From a virus: a stretch of DNA of 30,138 nucleotides. The translations under genes were made by a program, and so were the position numbers. The notes below the pieces were generated by a model. The model made no database searches, was not told where the DNA came from, and saw only the letters and a list, made by a program, of their open reading frames with translations. Location: positions 1 to 30,138 of IMG/VR virus record IMGVR_UViG_3300042375_000676. The stretch is one strand, 5' to 3'. This document shows positions 1 through 9,749 of the stretch, piece by piece (position 1 is the first letter of the stretch; each line of letters starts with the position of its first letter).

Positions 1-1749
1 TCTACCATACTTAATACGTGGAGCAAGATATGTATGCATCATGTCTGCATTAAGATCTCTAGCTTCTAGTTCATCTCCTTGTATAGTAGCAGATTGTTGT
101 TGTTCTTGTAATGTAACAAATCTATTTACAGCTTCAAGTTTTTCTTTGAATGCTTCTCTAAATGTAGGCGCACCATTAAGATCTTGAATAAATCTTTCGG
201 TGTTAGATTTTGTAACTTTGTTTCTTGCAATCTCTCCATTAGGTCCAAGTGATTGCATTAGTCCTCCAGTGATACCACCAAGTATTCCACTCTCAATACC
301 TTCTTTTGAATTAAGTGCTCCTACACCTTCACCCTTTTCATTTTCACCATACATTCCGTATAAGAAACCATCAGTCCAAACACTTGCTTCTTTACCATCA
401 CGTCCTTTATTAAAATAGTTTTGTGTACCTACTTGTAAAGCAAATTGTCCAATCTCTTGTCCAGCTTCTTTAGGATCGAAAACATACTTACCTACTTTAG
501 CACCTCTTTCATAAAGCTTACCAAATTTAGTTGTAGCACCTTCTGCTGCTGCATACTTACCTTCTCTTAATAATACATCATCTGCTTTTCCTAATAAACT
601 ATTAGCAGCTTGTCTTTCAGCAGCATACGAACTTCCTAACAGTTTAGGAAGCTGAGCATATTCTGTAACACTTAATAATGCTAAGTTACCAAAGAAAGAA
701 GTTTTACCTACTGCTTCTGCTGTTGCATTTATTTCTGCTAAAGCTGCACCTGTAGGATCTTGATCCTCATGATCTTTTTTATATTGTTCAATTAAATTTT
801 TTCTATATTCATTTGATGTTTGTAATGCTTCAAAAGAAGCTTCACCTGCAGATGAATAAGCAGCAACTGCTGTTCTTCTAAACTTATCTTGGAACCCAGC
901 TATTCTATTTGTTACCTTAGCTATATTTGCAATTTCAGATTCTATAGCAGTAAGATCAGCAATAGAAGATATTCCATTCTCTAATGCTGCAGCAGCTTCA
1001 ATATTTTTTCCAGCAGAGAAAGCTCTTGATGTATTTTTTAATAATGGAGTGAATAATTTAAATGCTTGTGATGATTCAGCAAGTATAGCACCTTCTGCAG
1101 ATAATGTTCCAATTGCTCCACCAATACCACGCAATGCACCATTAGCTATGTTACCAGATAACATTGCTCCAACAGCAAATCCAGAATTCTTAATTAGTTT
1201 ATCAAATAAGAAGTTAGCTCTCATCCAGTTATCTGGAGAATACCAAGAAGCATTCTTTTCTTGATTAGTATAATAGTTTGGTAGATAGTTTTGATCCACC
1301 TCATTATTATATTTATCTAACATTTGCATTGCTGGATTATCCCATATGTCAGCAAGTCTACCAGAGAATGGAGACTTAGCTAATCCATATAACATACCAA
1401 AACTTCCTGCAACTGTAGTAGCTGCAAGGTTAACTCCTTTTAATACACCATTAGTAGCTTTTGATAATATAGATTGTGCATTAGCATTCTGATCTTCAAT
1501 ATCAATAATGTCACGAGCAAACACATCATATCTTCTATTCTCATATAATTCATTTGCTGTAACAGTAGGGATTAATCCTTTTCCCATAACTGGACCTTTA
1601 CCAAATATAGGATCCCCATTATTCCTTCCTGATAAATCTGTACGTAATGATGCGTAGTTATCTGGAGTGGGTGTAGATGGGTTAGGCAGATAAGGCAGTT
1701 GCTGATCTGGGTTTACAAGAATTGGATTAAGGTTTTTAAAATCTGGCAT
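1..1749 (-). CDS. Large crAss-like virion cargo/ejection protein, N-terminal part (cut by window edge)
   Basis: The frame is open from an ATG at 1749 to the left edge (583 codons, no stop), so the protein continues outside the window. It starts MPDFKNLNPILVNPDQQLPY, and the ATG sits in the AATTATG context used by several neighbours. An Arg-Tyr segment near residues 72-80 is followed by Gly/Ala-rich hydrophobic stretches at about 101-123 and 190-225, and a further Gly-rich stretch lies near the cut end. The rest is charged and helical. I recognise the general pattern of the very large proteins encoded after the muzzle in crAss-like phages, which are packaged as cargo and ejected into the host; this is memory of the family, not a search. 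The hydrophobic stretches could insert into membrane during ejection (inference). It follows the 854-aa gene by 15 nt, so the two are probably cotranscribed. No enzymatic motif is visible in this part. Confidence 0.8.
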   Translation of the reverse strand, partial: MPDFKNLNPILVNPDQQLPYLPNPSTPTPDNYASLRTDLSGRNNGDPIFGKGPVMGKGLIPTVTANELYENRRYDVFARDIIDIEDQNANAQSILSKATNGVLKGVNLAATTVAGSFGMLYGLAKSPFSGRLADIWDNPAMQMLDKYNNEVDQNYLPNYYTNQEKNASWYSPDNWMRANFLFDKLIKNSGFAVGAMLSGNIANGALRGIGGAIGTLSAEGAILAESSQAFKLFTPLLKNTSRAFSAGKNIEAAAALENGISSIADLTAIESEIANIAKVTNRIAGFQDKFRRTAVAAYSSAGEASFEALQTSNEYRKNLIEQYKKDHEDQDPTGAALAEINATAEAVGKTSFFGNLALLSVTEYAQLPKLLGSSYAAERQAANSLLGKADDVLLREGKYAAAEGATTKFGKLYERGAKVGKYVFDPKEAGQEIGQFALQVGTQNYFNKGRDGKEASVWTDGFLYGMYGENEKGEGVGALNSKEGIESGILGGITGGLMQSLGPNGEIARNKVTKSNTERFIQDLNGAPTFREAFKEKLEAVNRFVTLQEQQQSATIQGDELEARDLNADMMHTYLAPRIKYGR

Positions 1750-1764
1750 AATTATCTATTATAA

Positions 1765-4329
1765 TTAGTAGTCTATTTTAGAGAAATCATAAGATGGGTA
1801 AGATTGTTTAAGTACATTCAATAGCACCTCATCATTTAATGAATTTAAATTTTGTATACCTTGTTCATATCCAACTCTAGATAATTTATCATCTCCTGCA
1901 ATTTCAAAACGAACATACTTACCATCTTTTTGTTTAAGAAAAATTGTTGGAATAAATAAACCAGGAGTATCTTCTTCTAGTTTTGCAGTTACTTGTAATT
2001 TTTTAATTCCAGGGAAATCACCAAAACGTTTTTGCATTAATTGATCAGTTGCAACGTTTGATCTATTAATATCACTATTACCTTTACCTAATGCAAATCT
2101 ACCAGAAACTTGAGAATTATCATTTACATATTCATCACCTAGGTACGCTCGAACTTGTTGACTATTCACTTTAAATGATTGAACATTATCTGGATCTTGT
2201 AAATTTCTCAATTGTATTGTGTAATTATCTCCATCTTGTTTTATCATTACTCTTGTATCTTTTGCAAGCTTATCTGTAAAATATGATGATGCAGTACCAA
2301 AATTCCATTTACTATCTGTTTTAATTCCTTTCTCATTTTGAGCAATAACTAATTGATTAAGTTTTTGTAATATGATTGGTGGAACTTCTCCTTTAGGATT
2401 AGATACAGCTTTTATTTTTGGAACAAATGCAAAAGCAGATTCTCCTAACTTTGATGTATATATAATATCAGATTTATCATAAGCTTCTTTCACTTTACTA
2501 GCTGCTGGTCTAAAAGTTTTTACAATATTATTTAATTGAGTTCTTGTAGTATTACTTAATTTTCCACCAAAACCATATACAGCATCTACATACTTTCTTT
2601 GGTTTTTATTTAACGCTGCTTTTGGATCTATATAAGTTTGTTCTGTTGTAAGTTCTCCTGAAGGAACAGTTTGTTTTCTTTCAGCATTCAGCACCCCAAC
2701 TAATTCTTTTGGAGTTAATGTAACTCTTTCACCATTAGCCATTGAAAAAGATACATTACCTCTACCTTTTACAGCTGAATTAATTATTTTTTCTACACCA
2801 GCTTCTTTTTCAGAATCAGCTCTGGTTCTTGTTTCAAAAGTTTCTAATTGTTTTAAGTAGTTTTCATTTTTTACAATGTCTTGTATTTCTTTAATTGCAT
2901 TAGCTGGTATGCCAGCTTTTGAAACTACACCTTGTGCATCGTTCCATTTTTTAACCATTTCATTAATATCAGCTTCACGATATCCTTTTGATTTTAATGC
3001 ACCTTTAGTTGAATCAACTGAATCTTGAACTGATACAACATGGTTAGTGAATAACTCAGAACCTCTGTTTAAATTATCTGTTGGGTTTCCTAGATCAGTC
3101 CATGGAGACTCTACACCATAAGCCATTGCTTTATCCATTGCAAGCTTCTCAGCATCTATAGCAATTTTCTGTCTAGTTAAATCTGTAGTTACACCAAACT
3201 CATATTTATCTTGTTGGAACTGAGCTTGTTTAAGTTTCATCTCAGCAACCCAGTTTTGTTGTGCTTTCAATGGGTTTGTAACATACTCCATTTCCTCTTT
3301 CTTGTATTTGAAAGCATTTGCATACTCACTAACAAACCCATCTTTGTATATGTTATACTTCACCTCATCAGGATTAGTTCTAGCTTGTTCAACATTCTTA
3401 TAGAATCTTTCATCAAGCTTACCCACTTTACCATCACCACCTAATAAGTCTCTATATTGTTCAATTTGATTTTCAATATCATCTAACTTAGTAGGATCTG
3501 TTGTAATAGCTTGTTGAACTTGTAATCTATCTAATTCACTAATTGCTTGAGCTCTTTGAACATCATAATCTTGTTTAGCTTTCACTGCAAGTTGTTCAGA
3601 TCCAACTCCTCTGAATTGATACTTAGAATCAATTCTTAATTGATTAAGATCATCTGGTGTCATAGCTGCAGTTAATGCTTGTGTAATCTTCTCTGCACTA
3701 ATTCCTTCAATCTTATATCTCTTCATTGCATCAGCAATTCTAGTTTGATCTATTCTACCATTCTCATCTACAAAAGGAATATCATATTTTAATAAATCAG
3801 GATTCAAAGCTTTGATAGTATCTAAAGCTTTCTTCTTTACATCTGTATATTGTGTATATCTTCCTCTGAAAGATTGTCCCACTTTATCATTATTTAAATA
3901 CTCACTTGCTTGTTGATTGAAATCATAGATGTTAGATTGTGAAGACTTACCTTCAGCAATAGCTTTCTCCATATCAGCTTGTTGTTTTCTTAACCAAGCT
4001 GTAGATGATGCAGCAGTTTGCACATTAGGATCTCTTGCAATCTGTGAGACCATACCTGTTGTAGAATTAACTAGTTGAAAGTTAGAGAAATCACCAGCTG
4101 CAACTGTGGTAAGATCATTACCAAGTTGATTAAGTTTAGATTGCAGGTATGCCTTATCCGCATCATTAGCAACATCTAATCCTGCAACATTATCAATGCT
4201 AGTTTGTATTTTCTGAATGCCCTCTTCGTACTTTTGTTGTTTGTACATACCTACTTGAACCATTGCCTCAAGAGGTAATTGTTTCACGTAGGGATTAAAC
4301 GTAGGGACTGTGTCTTTGTATGAAGCCAT
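1765..4329 (-). CDS. crAss-like conserved virion (cargo) protein, helical, 854 aa
   Basis: The protein begins MASYKDTVPTFNPYVKQLPL, a start I associate with a conserved crAss-like structural or cargo protein encoded beside the giant ejection proteins. The first ~350 residues are charged, Gln/Lys-rich and predicted by eye to be long helices. The C-terminal part (about 540-854) has more beta-type segments. There is no signal peptide, membrane segment or catalytic motif. It has its own 79-nt upstream region with a hairpin (4359-4390) and a 28-nt palindromic repeat (4388-4415) that may be a promoter, so it and the following giant gene may form a separate transcription unit. The start is in AATTATG context. 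The role in packaging or ejection is inferred from position and family memory; the molecular function is unknown. Confidence 0.85.
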   Translation of the reverse strand: MASYKDTVPTFNPYVKQLPLEAMVQVGMYKQQKYEEGIQKIQTSIDNVAGLDVANDADKAYLQSKLNQLGNDLTTVAAGDFSNFQLVNSTTGMVSQIARDPNVQTAASSTAWLRKQQADMEKAIAEGKSSQSNIYDFNQQASEYLNNDKVGQSFRGRYTQYTDVKKKALDTIKALNPDLLKYDIPFVDENGRIDQTRIADAMKRYKIEGISAEKITQALTAAMTPDDLNQLRIDSKYQFRGVGSEQLAVKAKQDYDVQRAQAISELDRLQVQQAITTDPTKLDDIENQIEQYRDLLGGDGKVGKLDERFYKNVEQARTNPDEVKYNIYKDGFVSEYANAFKYKKEEMEYVTNPLKAQQNWVAEMKLKQAQFQQDKYEFGVTTDLTRQKIAIDAEKLAMDKAMAYGVESPWTDLGNPTDNLNRGSELFTNHVVSVQDSVDSTKGALKSKGYREADINEMVKKWNDAQGVVSKAGIPANAIKEIQDIVKNENYLKQLETFETRTRADSEKEAGVEKIINSAVKGRGNVSFSMANGERVTLTPKELVGVLNAERKQTVPSGELTTEQTYIDPKAALNKNQRKYVDAVYGFGGKLSNTTRTQLNNIVKTFRPAASKVKEAYDKSDIIYTSKLGESAFAFVPKIKAVSNPKGEVPPIILQKLNQLVIAQNEKGIKTDSKWNFGTASSYFTDKLAKDTRVMIKQDGDNYTIQLRNLQDPDNVQSFKVNSQQVRAYLGDEYVNDNSQVSGRFALGKGNSDINRSNVATDQLMQKRFGDFPGIKKLQVTAKLEEDTPGLFIPTIFLKQKDGKYVRFEIAGDDKLSRVGYEQGIQNLNSLNDEVLLNVLKQSYPSYDFSKIDY

Positions 4330-4358
4330 AATTAAGCAAATGTAATATGAATTATTAA

Positions 4359-4390
4359 ATTATCCAAAACTAATAATCAATTTTGGTAAT
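4359..4390 (-). promoter_or_regulatory. Hairpin upstream of the 854-aa gene
   Basis: Inverted repeat with arms attatccaaaa and ttttggtaat: six continuous pairs, a bulged T, then four more, around an 11-nt loop. It lies between the stop of the 1098-aa gene and the start of the 854-aa gene, directly downstream (in transcript direction) of the palindromic repeat. It could be a weak terminator for upstream transcription or a 5' UTR element. The U-rich run after it is poor. Confidence 0.4.
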
Positions 4391-4415
4391 TCTTTATAAT
4401 TAAATTAGTTATAAA
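4388..4415 (-). promoter_or_regulatory. Candidate phage promoter/operator, copy 2 of a 28-nt palindromic repeat
   Basis: This stretch matches 20152-20179 at 26 of 28 positions. The core is a near-perfect 23-nt palindrome, tttataattaa/a/ttagttataaa, with one mismatch between arms. It overlaps the stop codon of the 1098-aa gene and lies about 58 nt before the start of the 854-aa gene. Two copies, each shortly upstream of a gene that follows a gap in an otherwise packed array, suggest a promoter or regulator site. No start site can be proven from sequence. Confidence 0.45.
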
Positions 4416-7400
4416 TTTTTGAATGCTTTAACAACTGAACTATTCTTAGCATTTTTAACAACTGATCCTCCATTCTTTTTCTTAGCAACTATACCTGGAG
4501 TTTGATAAGGAGCAGTGGTTGTTTCAGTTGTTGTATCATTATAAGGTTTTAATTCGTAACCTGTTATTTCACCATCAGGACCATATTTAGGAACCTGTAT
4601 AAATGATGCTTTGTTACCATACATCTGTGGAATATTTAGTTGAGTATATCCTTGATTATATATATTACCTGTTTGACCATATCTATAGTTAGGGAATAAA
4701 TTACGTTTAACTCTGTATTCAGCATTACGAGCTTCGTGTTGTAAATACTTATCACCAATAGATCCTATAGCTTCTTGATTAATTTTATTTGTAATAGCTT
4801 CTCCTTCTAATTGTTTATCTCTTTGATCAGCTAACAGTTGCATATTTATACCTCTTGCTTGATTTATCTTAGCTCTATTACCACCGAATATTTGTTGTTC
4901 AATAGCTTGGTTAGTTCTAAACTCTTCTCCTTTAACTGCTTGGTTTGCTTTATATTTATTAGCAAGTAAACCAGCTAATGCAGCAGGATTATTTCCAAGT
5001 TGTCTTTCTACATCTCTAAAGTCTGCAGTGTTTTGATTCATTACATCTTCATAACTTACACGATATACAGGATCTAACTCTGGAGCATATTGTTGAGCTT
5101 GTACAGGATAAGGTGTATTCTGAGCCATAGCCATATATTCTTTAGCAAACTGACGTGGATCAATATCAGGTAAATCATTATTTTGAAAAAATGGAGAAAT
5201 CATATTAGCGAAATCTACTATCTTATTTCTTTCATATGGAATTATATCTGTTGGTTTTTTAGGTTCTTCTTTAGGTACATTAGTTTTATCATCTTTAGGA
5301 ATTTCTGCAGGCTTTGGTAATAATAATTGATCAGCTGCCCAACCATAACCTAACTTCTCATCTATCATAGGTGTGTCTTTACCGTATAAATTCTGATGTC
5401 TAGCTTTAATCAATGGAGCACTTTCAGGATTGTTTAAAAGAAACTCTTGAAACTCTTTGTTTCCTTTTCCTTTGAATCCTAATTTGTCTGCTACTTCATC
5501 CCATTGTTTTGCACTAAATGAAGAAGCTGTAGCTTTACCATATTTGTTTCCTTTAGATGTATTTCCTTTCCAAGGAGTGATACCATATTTACTTACATAA
5601 TCTTTATCATCTCCAACAGTAGCACTGTTCTGAGCTTTTCTTAAGAACGCTCCATGTTTAGCATATGGATTTTCTAATTCAGCATCTTTAGTAATAGGAT
5701 CATAATCAGTTTCTATTTTACCTTTACCTAATGCTTCAGCACTAATGTTTTTTCCTTTAAGATATGATTGTTCTTTCTTCACTTCTTGTGTAGCATTCTG
5801 TAAGTTAGCTAGTTTCATTATTAGATCAGCATAATCTTTTTGTGTTTGGTCACCACCATATTCCATCATCTCTGCAGTCTTTAAATCAAGTGCTCCCCAT
5901 TTAGTAGTGTCTGCATCATTTGCTATTTCAGAAGCTTTAACTTTATTTTGTTCTGCTCTTTTTTGTGGTGCAGCTAAATCAGCTATTAGTTTCTTATATG
6001 TTTTACCATCTTTTTCTTTAGCAAGTTTAATAAGAGCTTCATCTCCTGTAGCCTGTGCTACTTTTTTAGTAAATGGTATATTACCAAATATCACAGCTGA
6101 TGTATTAGAACCCATTGATCCACCTTCTGCCATTTCAATAATAGGCTCTCCTGTTTCAGCTTCTACTTGTGCTCCCATGTTTGCACCATTTTCAGCCATT
6201 GATTGATAGTCTTCTTCTCCACCATTATAACTAATACCAATGCCACCATTATCGTGAGATGCTCCACTAAGCATACTTATTTCACCAGATCCTGGTAAGT
6301 AAGGATTGTAAGCTATAGGATTAACTTCTCCACCCCAATGAGTTTGAAGTTGTCCACCCATAGCATAAGAATTCATTCTTCCACCATTCTCATAAGTTTG
6401 CATAGCTCTTTCACTAGGAGCAGTGTATTCTTTTAAATGTCCACCAGCTCTAAATTTATGTGCATAGTCAGCAAAGTCATCAGCATTATGATCACCAAAC
6501 ATTGCAATCACTTGTGGATTATATTCAGGATTCATATATCCACCTTCTTCATATGCAGGAAGTTCTGTACCATCCTGAGCAACACCCATACCTTGTATAC
6601 CAGTAGTGATGTTATTTGCACCATCTACCTGACCCATCAATTTATTATTGAAATCCATTCTGTTTGTTGCATTTCTTTGTCTACCTGGATTTTTATCAAA
6701 AGCTGTTGCAACTTGTTCAGCTAACAATCCTACACCTGGTCCAAATGCACTACCAATCTTACCCCACTTTTTACCCTCTGCAGAATTATTAGAACCAGAT
6801 ATCATACCTGCAAAAGGACTACTCACTCCAAAGTTACCCATGAATCCTCCTGTAGCACTTCCACCTAATGCACCATTCATTTTTCCAAACCATTCTCCAA
6901 ATCCTCCACCAGTTTGAAATGCTTTAACTTGATCTTCATCTTGCAAAGGTGCATATCCAAGATCATCATATAATGTATTGTTAGGGGCATATGTGTTTTG
7001 TATTTCTGTTGGATTACCTCCAATGAAAGATCCATTTTGTACATTTAATATATCAGTTCCTCTTCCTTGTGTATTATATAATTCATTAGTGTTAGCAATA
7101 AATCTTTTATCATCTGGACTAACCCATTTATTTTTTGGTCTAGGCACAGCATCATTTGATCTTTTAGCTCTTAATACAACATCAGAAACATCAGCCCAAG
7201 TTTCATATTTCTTTGTTAATTCTTCTGCTGCTTTACTTTCTTGATTTAATTGATTAATATCACCTAGAAAACCAACTGCTTTACCAAACATATCCATTGC
7301 ACCACTACCTTTTTTATCACTAGGGTTACCATTTAATTCTTTTGCTGTAGGTAATTTTGCTGTAGGTAATTGTGTAGGAAGTTGAGCTAATCCTGAAGAT

Positions 7401-7705
7401 TTTAAATTACTACCAATAGGACTAACCTGAGGAGTATATCCATATCCTTGAGTATTTGCATAATTAGCAGTTTGTCCAAATCTAGGATCATTCATACTAT
7501 TTATGTTTTCTAGAAAATCTGGAACACCATTATTATTAGTATCATTCAGATTACCATAGTTCTGTGCTTTATCTATTGCATTAGATGATTGAGCTTTCTT
7601 AAACTCTTTACCATGCTTTTTCATGAATGCTGCTTCAGATGGATATTTCTTATAGAACTCCTTCTCAGATTTAACTCCTGCAATTTTTAAAATTTGTGCC
7701 TTCAT
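4409..7705 (-). CDS. crAss-like cargo protein with repeated Gly-Gly motifs, 1098 aa
   Basis: The N-terminus (MKAQILKIAGVKSEKEFYKK) is one I associate with crAss-like cargo proteins. Residues 53-66 (NDTNNNGVPDFLEN) resemble a calcium-binding D-x-N-x-N-G-x-P-D loop. Residues 265-325 are Gly-rich. Between about 385 and 530 there is a series of short aromatic/acid-x-Gly-Gly motifs (YEEGGYM, FRAGGHL, YENGGRM, YAMGGQL, MAEGGSM). Within it is a stretch of the SHDNGGIGI type (483-491) that recurs in Bacteroidota phage proteins. Residues 728-760 (SSFSAKQWDEVADKLGF onward) look like a small helical domain, and the C-terminal third is long and helical. There is no signal peptide or clear enzyme motif. 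The gene ends inside the palindromic repeat at 4388-4415 and follows the 680-aa gene after one base. Packaging as cargo is inferred from neighbours and the shared Gly-Gly motifs. Confidence 0.82.
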   Translation of the reverse strand: MKAQILKIAGVKSEKEFYKKYPSEAAFMKKHGKEFKKAQSSNAIDKAQNYGNLNDTNNNGVPDFLENINSMNDPRFGQTANYANTQGYGYTPQVSPIGSNLKSSGLAQLPTQLPTAKLPTAKELNGNPSDKKGSGAMDMFGKAVGFLGDINQLNQESKAAEELTKKYETWADVSDVVLRAKRSNDAVPRPKNKWVSPDDKRFIANTNELYNTQGRGTDILNVQNGSFIGGNPTEIQNTYAPNNTLYDDLGYAPLQDEDQVKAFQTGGGFGEWFGKMNGALGGSATGGFMGNFGVSSPFAGMISGSNNSAEGKKWGKIGSAFGPGVGLLAEQVATAFDKNPGRQRNATNRMDFNNKLMGQVDGANNITTGIQGMGVAQDGTELPAYEEGGYMNPEYNPQVIAMFGDHNADDFADYAHKFRAGGHLKEYTAPSERAMQTYENGGRMNSYAMGGQLQTHWGGEVNPIAYNPYLPGSGEISMLSGASHDNGGIGISYNGGEEDYQSMAENGANMGAQVEAETGEPIIEMAEGGSMGSNTSAVIFGNIPFTKKVAQATGDEALIKLAKEKDGKTYKKLIADLAAPQKRAEQNKVKASEIANDADTTKWGALDLKTAEMMEYGGDQTQKDYADLIMKLANLQNATQEVKKEQSYLKGKNISAEALGKGKIETDYDPITKDAELENPYAKHGAFLRKAQNSATVGDDKDYVSKYGITPWKGNTSKGNKYGKATASSFSAKQWDEVADKLGFKGKGNKEFQEFLLNNPESAPLIKARHQNLYGKDTPMIDEKLGYGWAADQLLLPKPAEIPKDDKTNVPKEEPKKPTDIIPYERNKIVDFANMISPFFQNNDLPDIDPRQFAKEYMAMAQNTPYPVQAQQYAPELDPVYRVSYEDVMNQNTADFRDVERQLGNNPAALAGLLANKYKANQAVKGEEFRTNQAIEQQIFGGNRAKINQARGINMQLLADQRDKQLEGEAITNKINQEAIGSIGDKYLQHEARNAEYRVKRNLFPNYRYGQTGNIYNQGYTQLNIPQMYGNKASFIQVPKYGPDGEITGYELKPYNDTTTETTTAPYQTPGIVAKKKNGGSVVKNAKNSSVVKAFKNL

Positions 7706-7706
7706 A

Positions 7707-9749
7707 TTAGTTATATTTATTCAACCATCCACCTGGTTGTGGTTTGTTATAGTTTGTAAAGTTAGTTAGATTATCTAAGTTAACCAAACCTTTTTGTTCT
7801 TGTCTTAATCCATTCTGAGCCATAGGATATTCAGTTACCTTCTTTCCTTTGAACTTATAATTCTTTCCTGGTTTCATTAGTTTAGTATCACCAGTATCAG
7901 ATATACCTAACAGTGGTTGATCTACTCCTTCCATTGTTATTTTATTAGAACCTATCTCAACAGGACTTCCCCAATTATCAGGATTCCAATATCCCATATC
8001 ATCTTTAACAACTCCTCCATCTTCATAGCTATCTAACCATCCACCATTCTTACTAATGCTCTTAGGTTTCCAATCTAATCCCTCTTGATAGAATTTCATC
8101 TCTTGACCATTCTGTGCTACATAAGTTTCTTGTTCAGGTTGTTTATTCTGTGCAATATTATTCATTAGCCAGATTAAATCTTTATCTGAATAGTTTTTTA
8201 ACAAACGATCTTTTGCAAATGTTTTCCTTGCTTTTTTTAAATGCCCTTCATTAAAATCTTCTTTACCTGCATCATATATTCCTTGTTGTTTTAAATTATA
8301 TCTAAAAGAATTTAAATCAGCTTTATTTTCATATGGATCTTGATCATGTTCATTTATACCTTTTGATCTACCACCTCTCTTAATTAAATTATCTACATCT
8401 TTTTTATTTAATCTAAAGTCAAAATCATTTTCTCCTGTAGGATCTAATCTTTGTACTTCAGCATGACCAAGTTCATGTGACTCAGTTTCATTTATTGTAG
8501 GTGATGTAAACTTAGAATTTTTGTATATATCTTTATGTAGGAGTGCATCATTCTTTTCATTTAAATGTATTATGTTTTCATCTAAATTATAATGACTACT
8601 ATATTTATCAAAGTCACCAGAATCCCACATCTTATTCATTTCATAAGCTTCATTAGGTATTGGTTCAATCTTTGTATTTTTTACATTACCACTTCTAATT
8701 CTAATTTCCTTTGGTACATTTTCGTATCCAGATTTAGTTAATCTTTCTTTATACTTAGGGGAATTAATATAATCTAAAGTCCATTGTTTAACTGGATCAG
8801 AGTTTACAGTTTTTATTTTATATGAATTATCTTTAATTATTGGACCAAGATTTAAACCTTCTTGTGCACTAGCCATTGTTTTCTTTGCATACTTCCCATT
8901 GCTAGGAGCAGGAGATTGTGTACGTGCATATGAGAAACCTACAGCTCCTGGAATAGAACCACCCATCTGTGCTTGAGGAACATAGTTAACTGGATAAACA
9001 TATCCACCCATTTGATAATTAGGAGTGTTAGGATTAGCAAATGTATTATGAGGATTTCCTCTACCAGTTATAATTGCACGAGGAGGAGGTGCTTCACTTT
9101 CTACAGTTTTTACTTTTTGTTTATTTTTACCATTATATAAATCTTCTGGATTAGGCATCATTCTTCTAATACCATCTTCATTTACTGAATTATAATCATT
9201 AAAATTAAAACCATTATTAGTATAGTAGTTTGAAAATATTTCTTGATTAGTTCTTGTATCTTCATCTTCTATAACTTGAACATCATGCCAAGGCATATAC
9301 TCATCATCATAATTATTCATACCATAATCAACAGAATCTTTTGTTCTTGTATAATGTGGATTGAAAGTATTTAAATTACTTGCACTATCATCACCATATG
9401 TTTCATATTGATTTTTGTTTCCAAATATATTTTCAGTTAGATTTAAATCTGTTCCAGATAAAACTCCACCCATTTGAAATTGTCCACCCCATGCAGGAGA
9501 ATAGTTTCTACCTTTGGTGTTATTACCCATACCAACAAATCCTTCTGGTAATGACACAGAAGAATCATTATAATTCTCTTGGTGTTCTTGCATTGTTCCA
9601 CCATTAGCATAGCTATCTAGCCAACCACCATTTTTCATGTTGTTAGAATTATCTCTACCACACTCATGACATATGTACATATCTTTCTTACTAGAATCAG
9701 ATTTGTTCCATGACCATCCACATGTGCATTTTACTTTACCACTACTCAT
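7707..9749 (-). CDS. Cargo protein with zinc ribbon, GGWLDxY motifs and zincin-type metallopeptidase motif
   Basis: Residues 8-30 form a zinc-ribbon-like knuckle (CTCGWSWN, then CHECG; C8, C10, C27, C30). NGGWLDSY occurs at 40-47 and again at 568-575, and the protein ends with PGGWLNKYN. Further QMGG motifs lie at about 92, 246 and 261. The middle part (about 300-540) contains HELGH at 425-429, the HExxH zinc and catalytic motif of zincins, with acidic candidates for the third ligand downstream (E467, E474 in PYENKADLNSFRY). This supports a zinc metallopeptidase domain inside a virion cargo protein; the substrate is unknown. The N-terminal ribbon plus GGWL arrangement is something I associate with crAss-like cargo proteins. 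Its first base overlaps the stop of the 288-aa gene and the next gene follows one base after its stop, so it is cotranscribed. Alternatively the zincin motif could be structural only. Confidence 0.82.
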   Translation of the reverse strand: MSSGKVKCTCGWSWNKSDSSKKDMYICHECGRDNSNNMKNGGWLDSYANGGTMQEHQENYNDSSVSLPEGFVGMGNNTKGRNYSPAWGGQFQMGGVLSGTDLNLTENIFGNKNQYETYGDDSASNLNTFNPHYTRTKDSVDYGMNNYDDEYMPWHDVQVIEDEDTRTNQEIFSNYYTNNGFNFNDYNSVNEDGIRRMMPNPEDLYNGKNKQKVKTVESEAPPPRAIITGRGNPHNTFANPNTPNYQMGGYVYPVNYVPQAQMGGSIPGAVGFSYARTQSPAPSNGKYAKKTMASAQEGLNLGPIIKDNSYKIKTVNSDPVKQWTLDYINSPKYKERLTKSGYENVPKEIRIRSGNVKNTKIEPIPNEAYEMNKMWDSGDFDKYSSHYNLDENIIHLNEKNDALLHKDIYKNSKFTSPTINETESHELGHAEVQRLDPTGENDFDFRLNKKDVDNLIKRGGRSKGINEHDQDPYENKADLNSFRYNLKQQGIYDAGKEDFNEGHLKKARKTFAKDRLLKNYSDKDLIWLMNNIAQNKQPEQETYVAQNGQEMKFYQEGLDWKPKSISKNGGWLDSYEDGGVVKDDMGYWNPDNWGSPVEIGSNKITMEGVDQPLLGISDTGDTKLMKPGKNYKFKGKKVTEYPMAQNGLRQEQKGLVNLDNLTNFTNYNKPQPGGWLNKYN

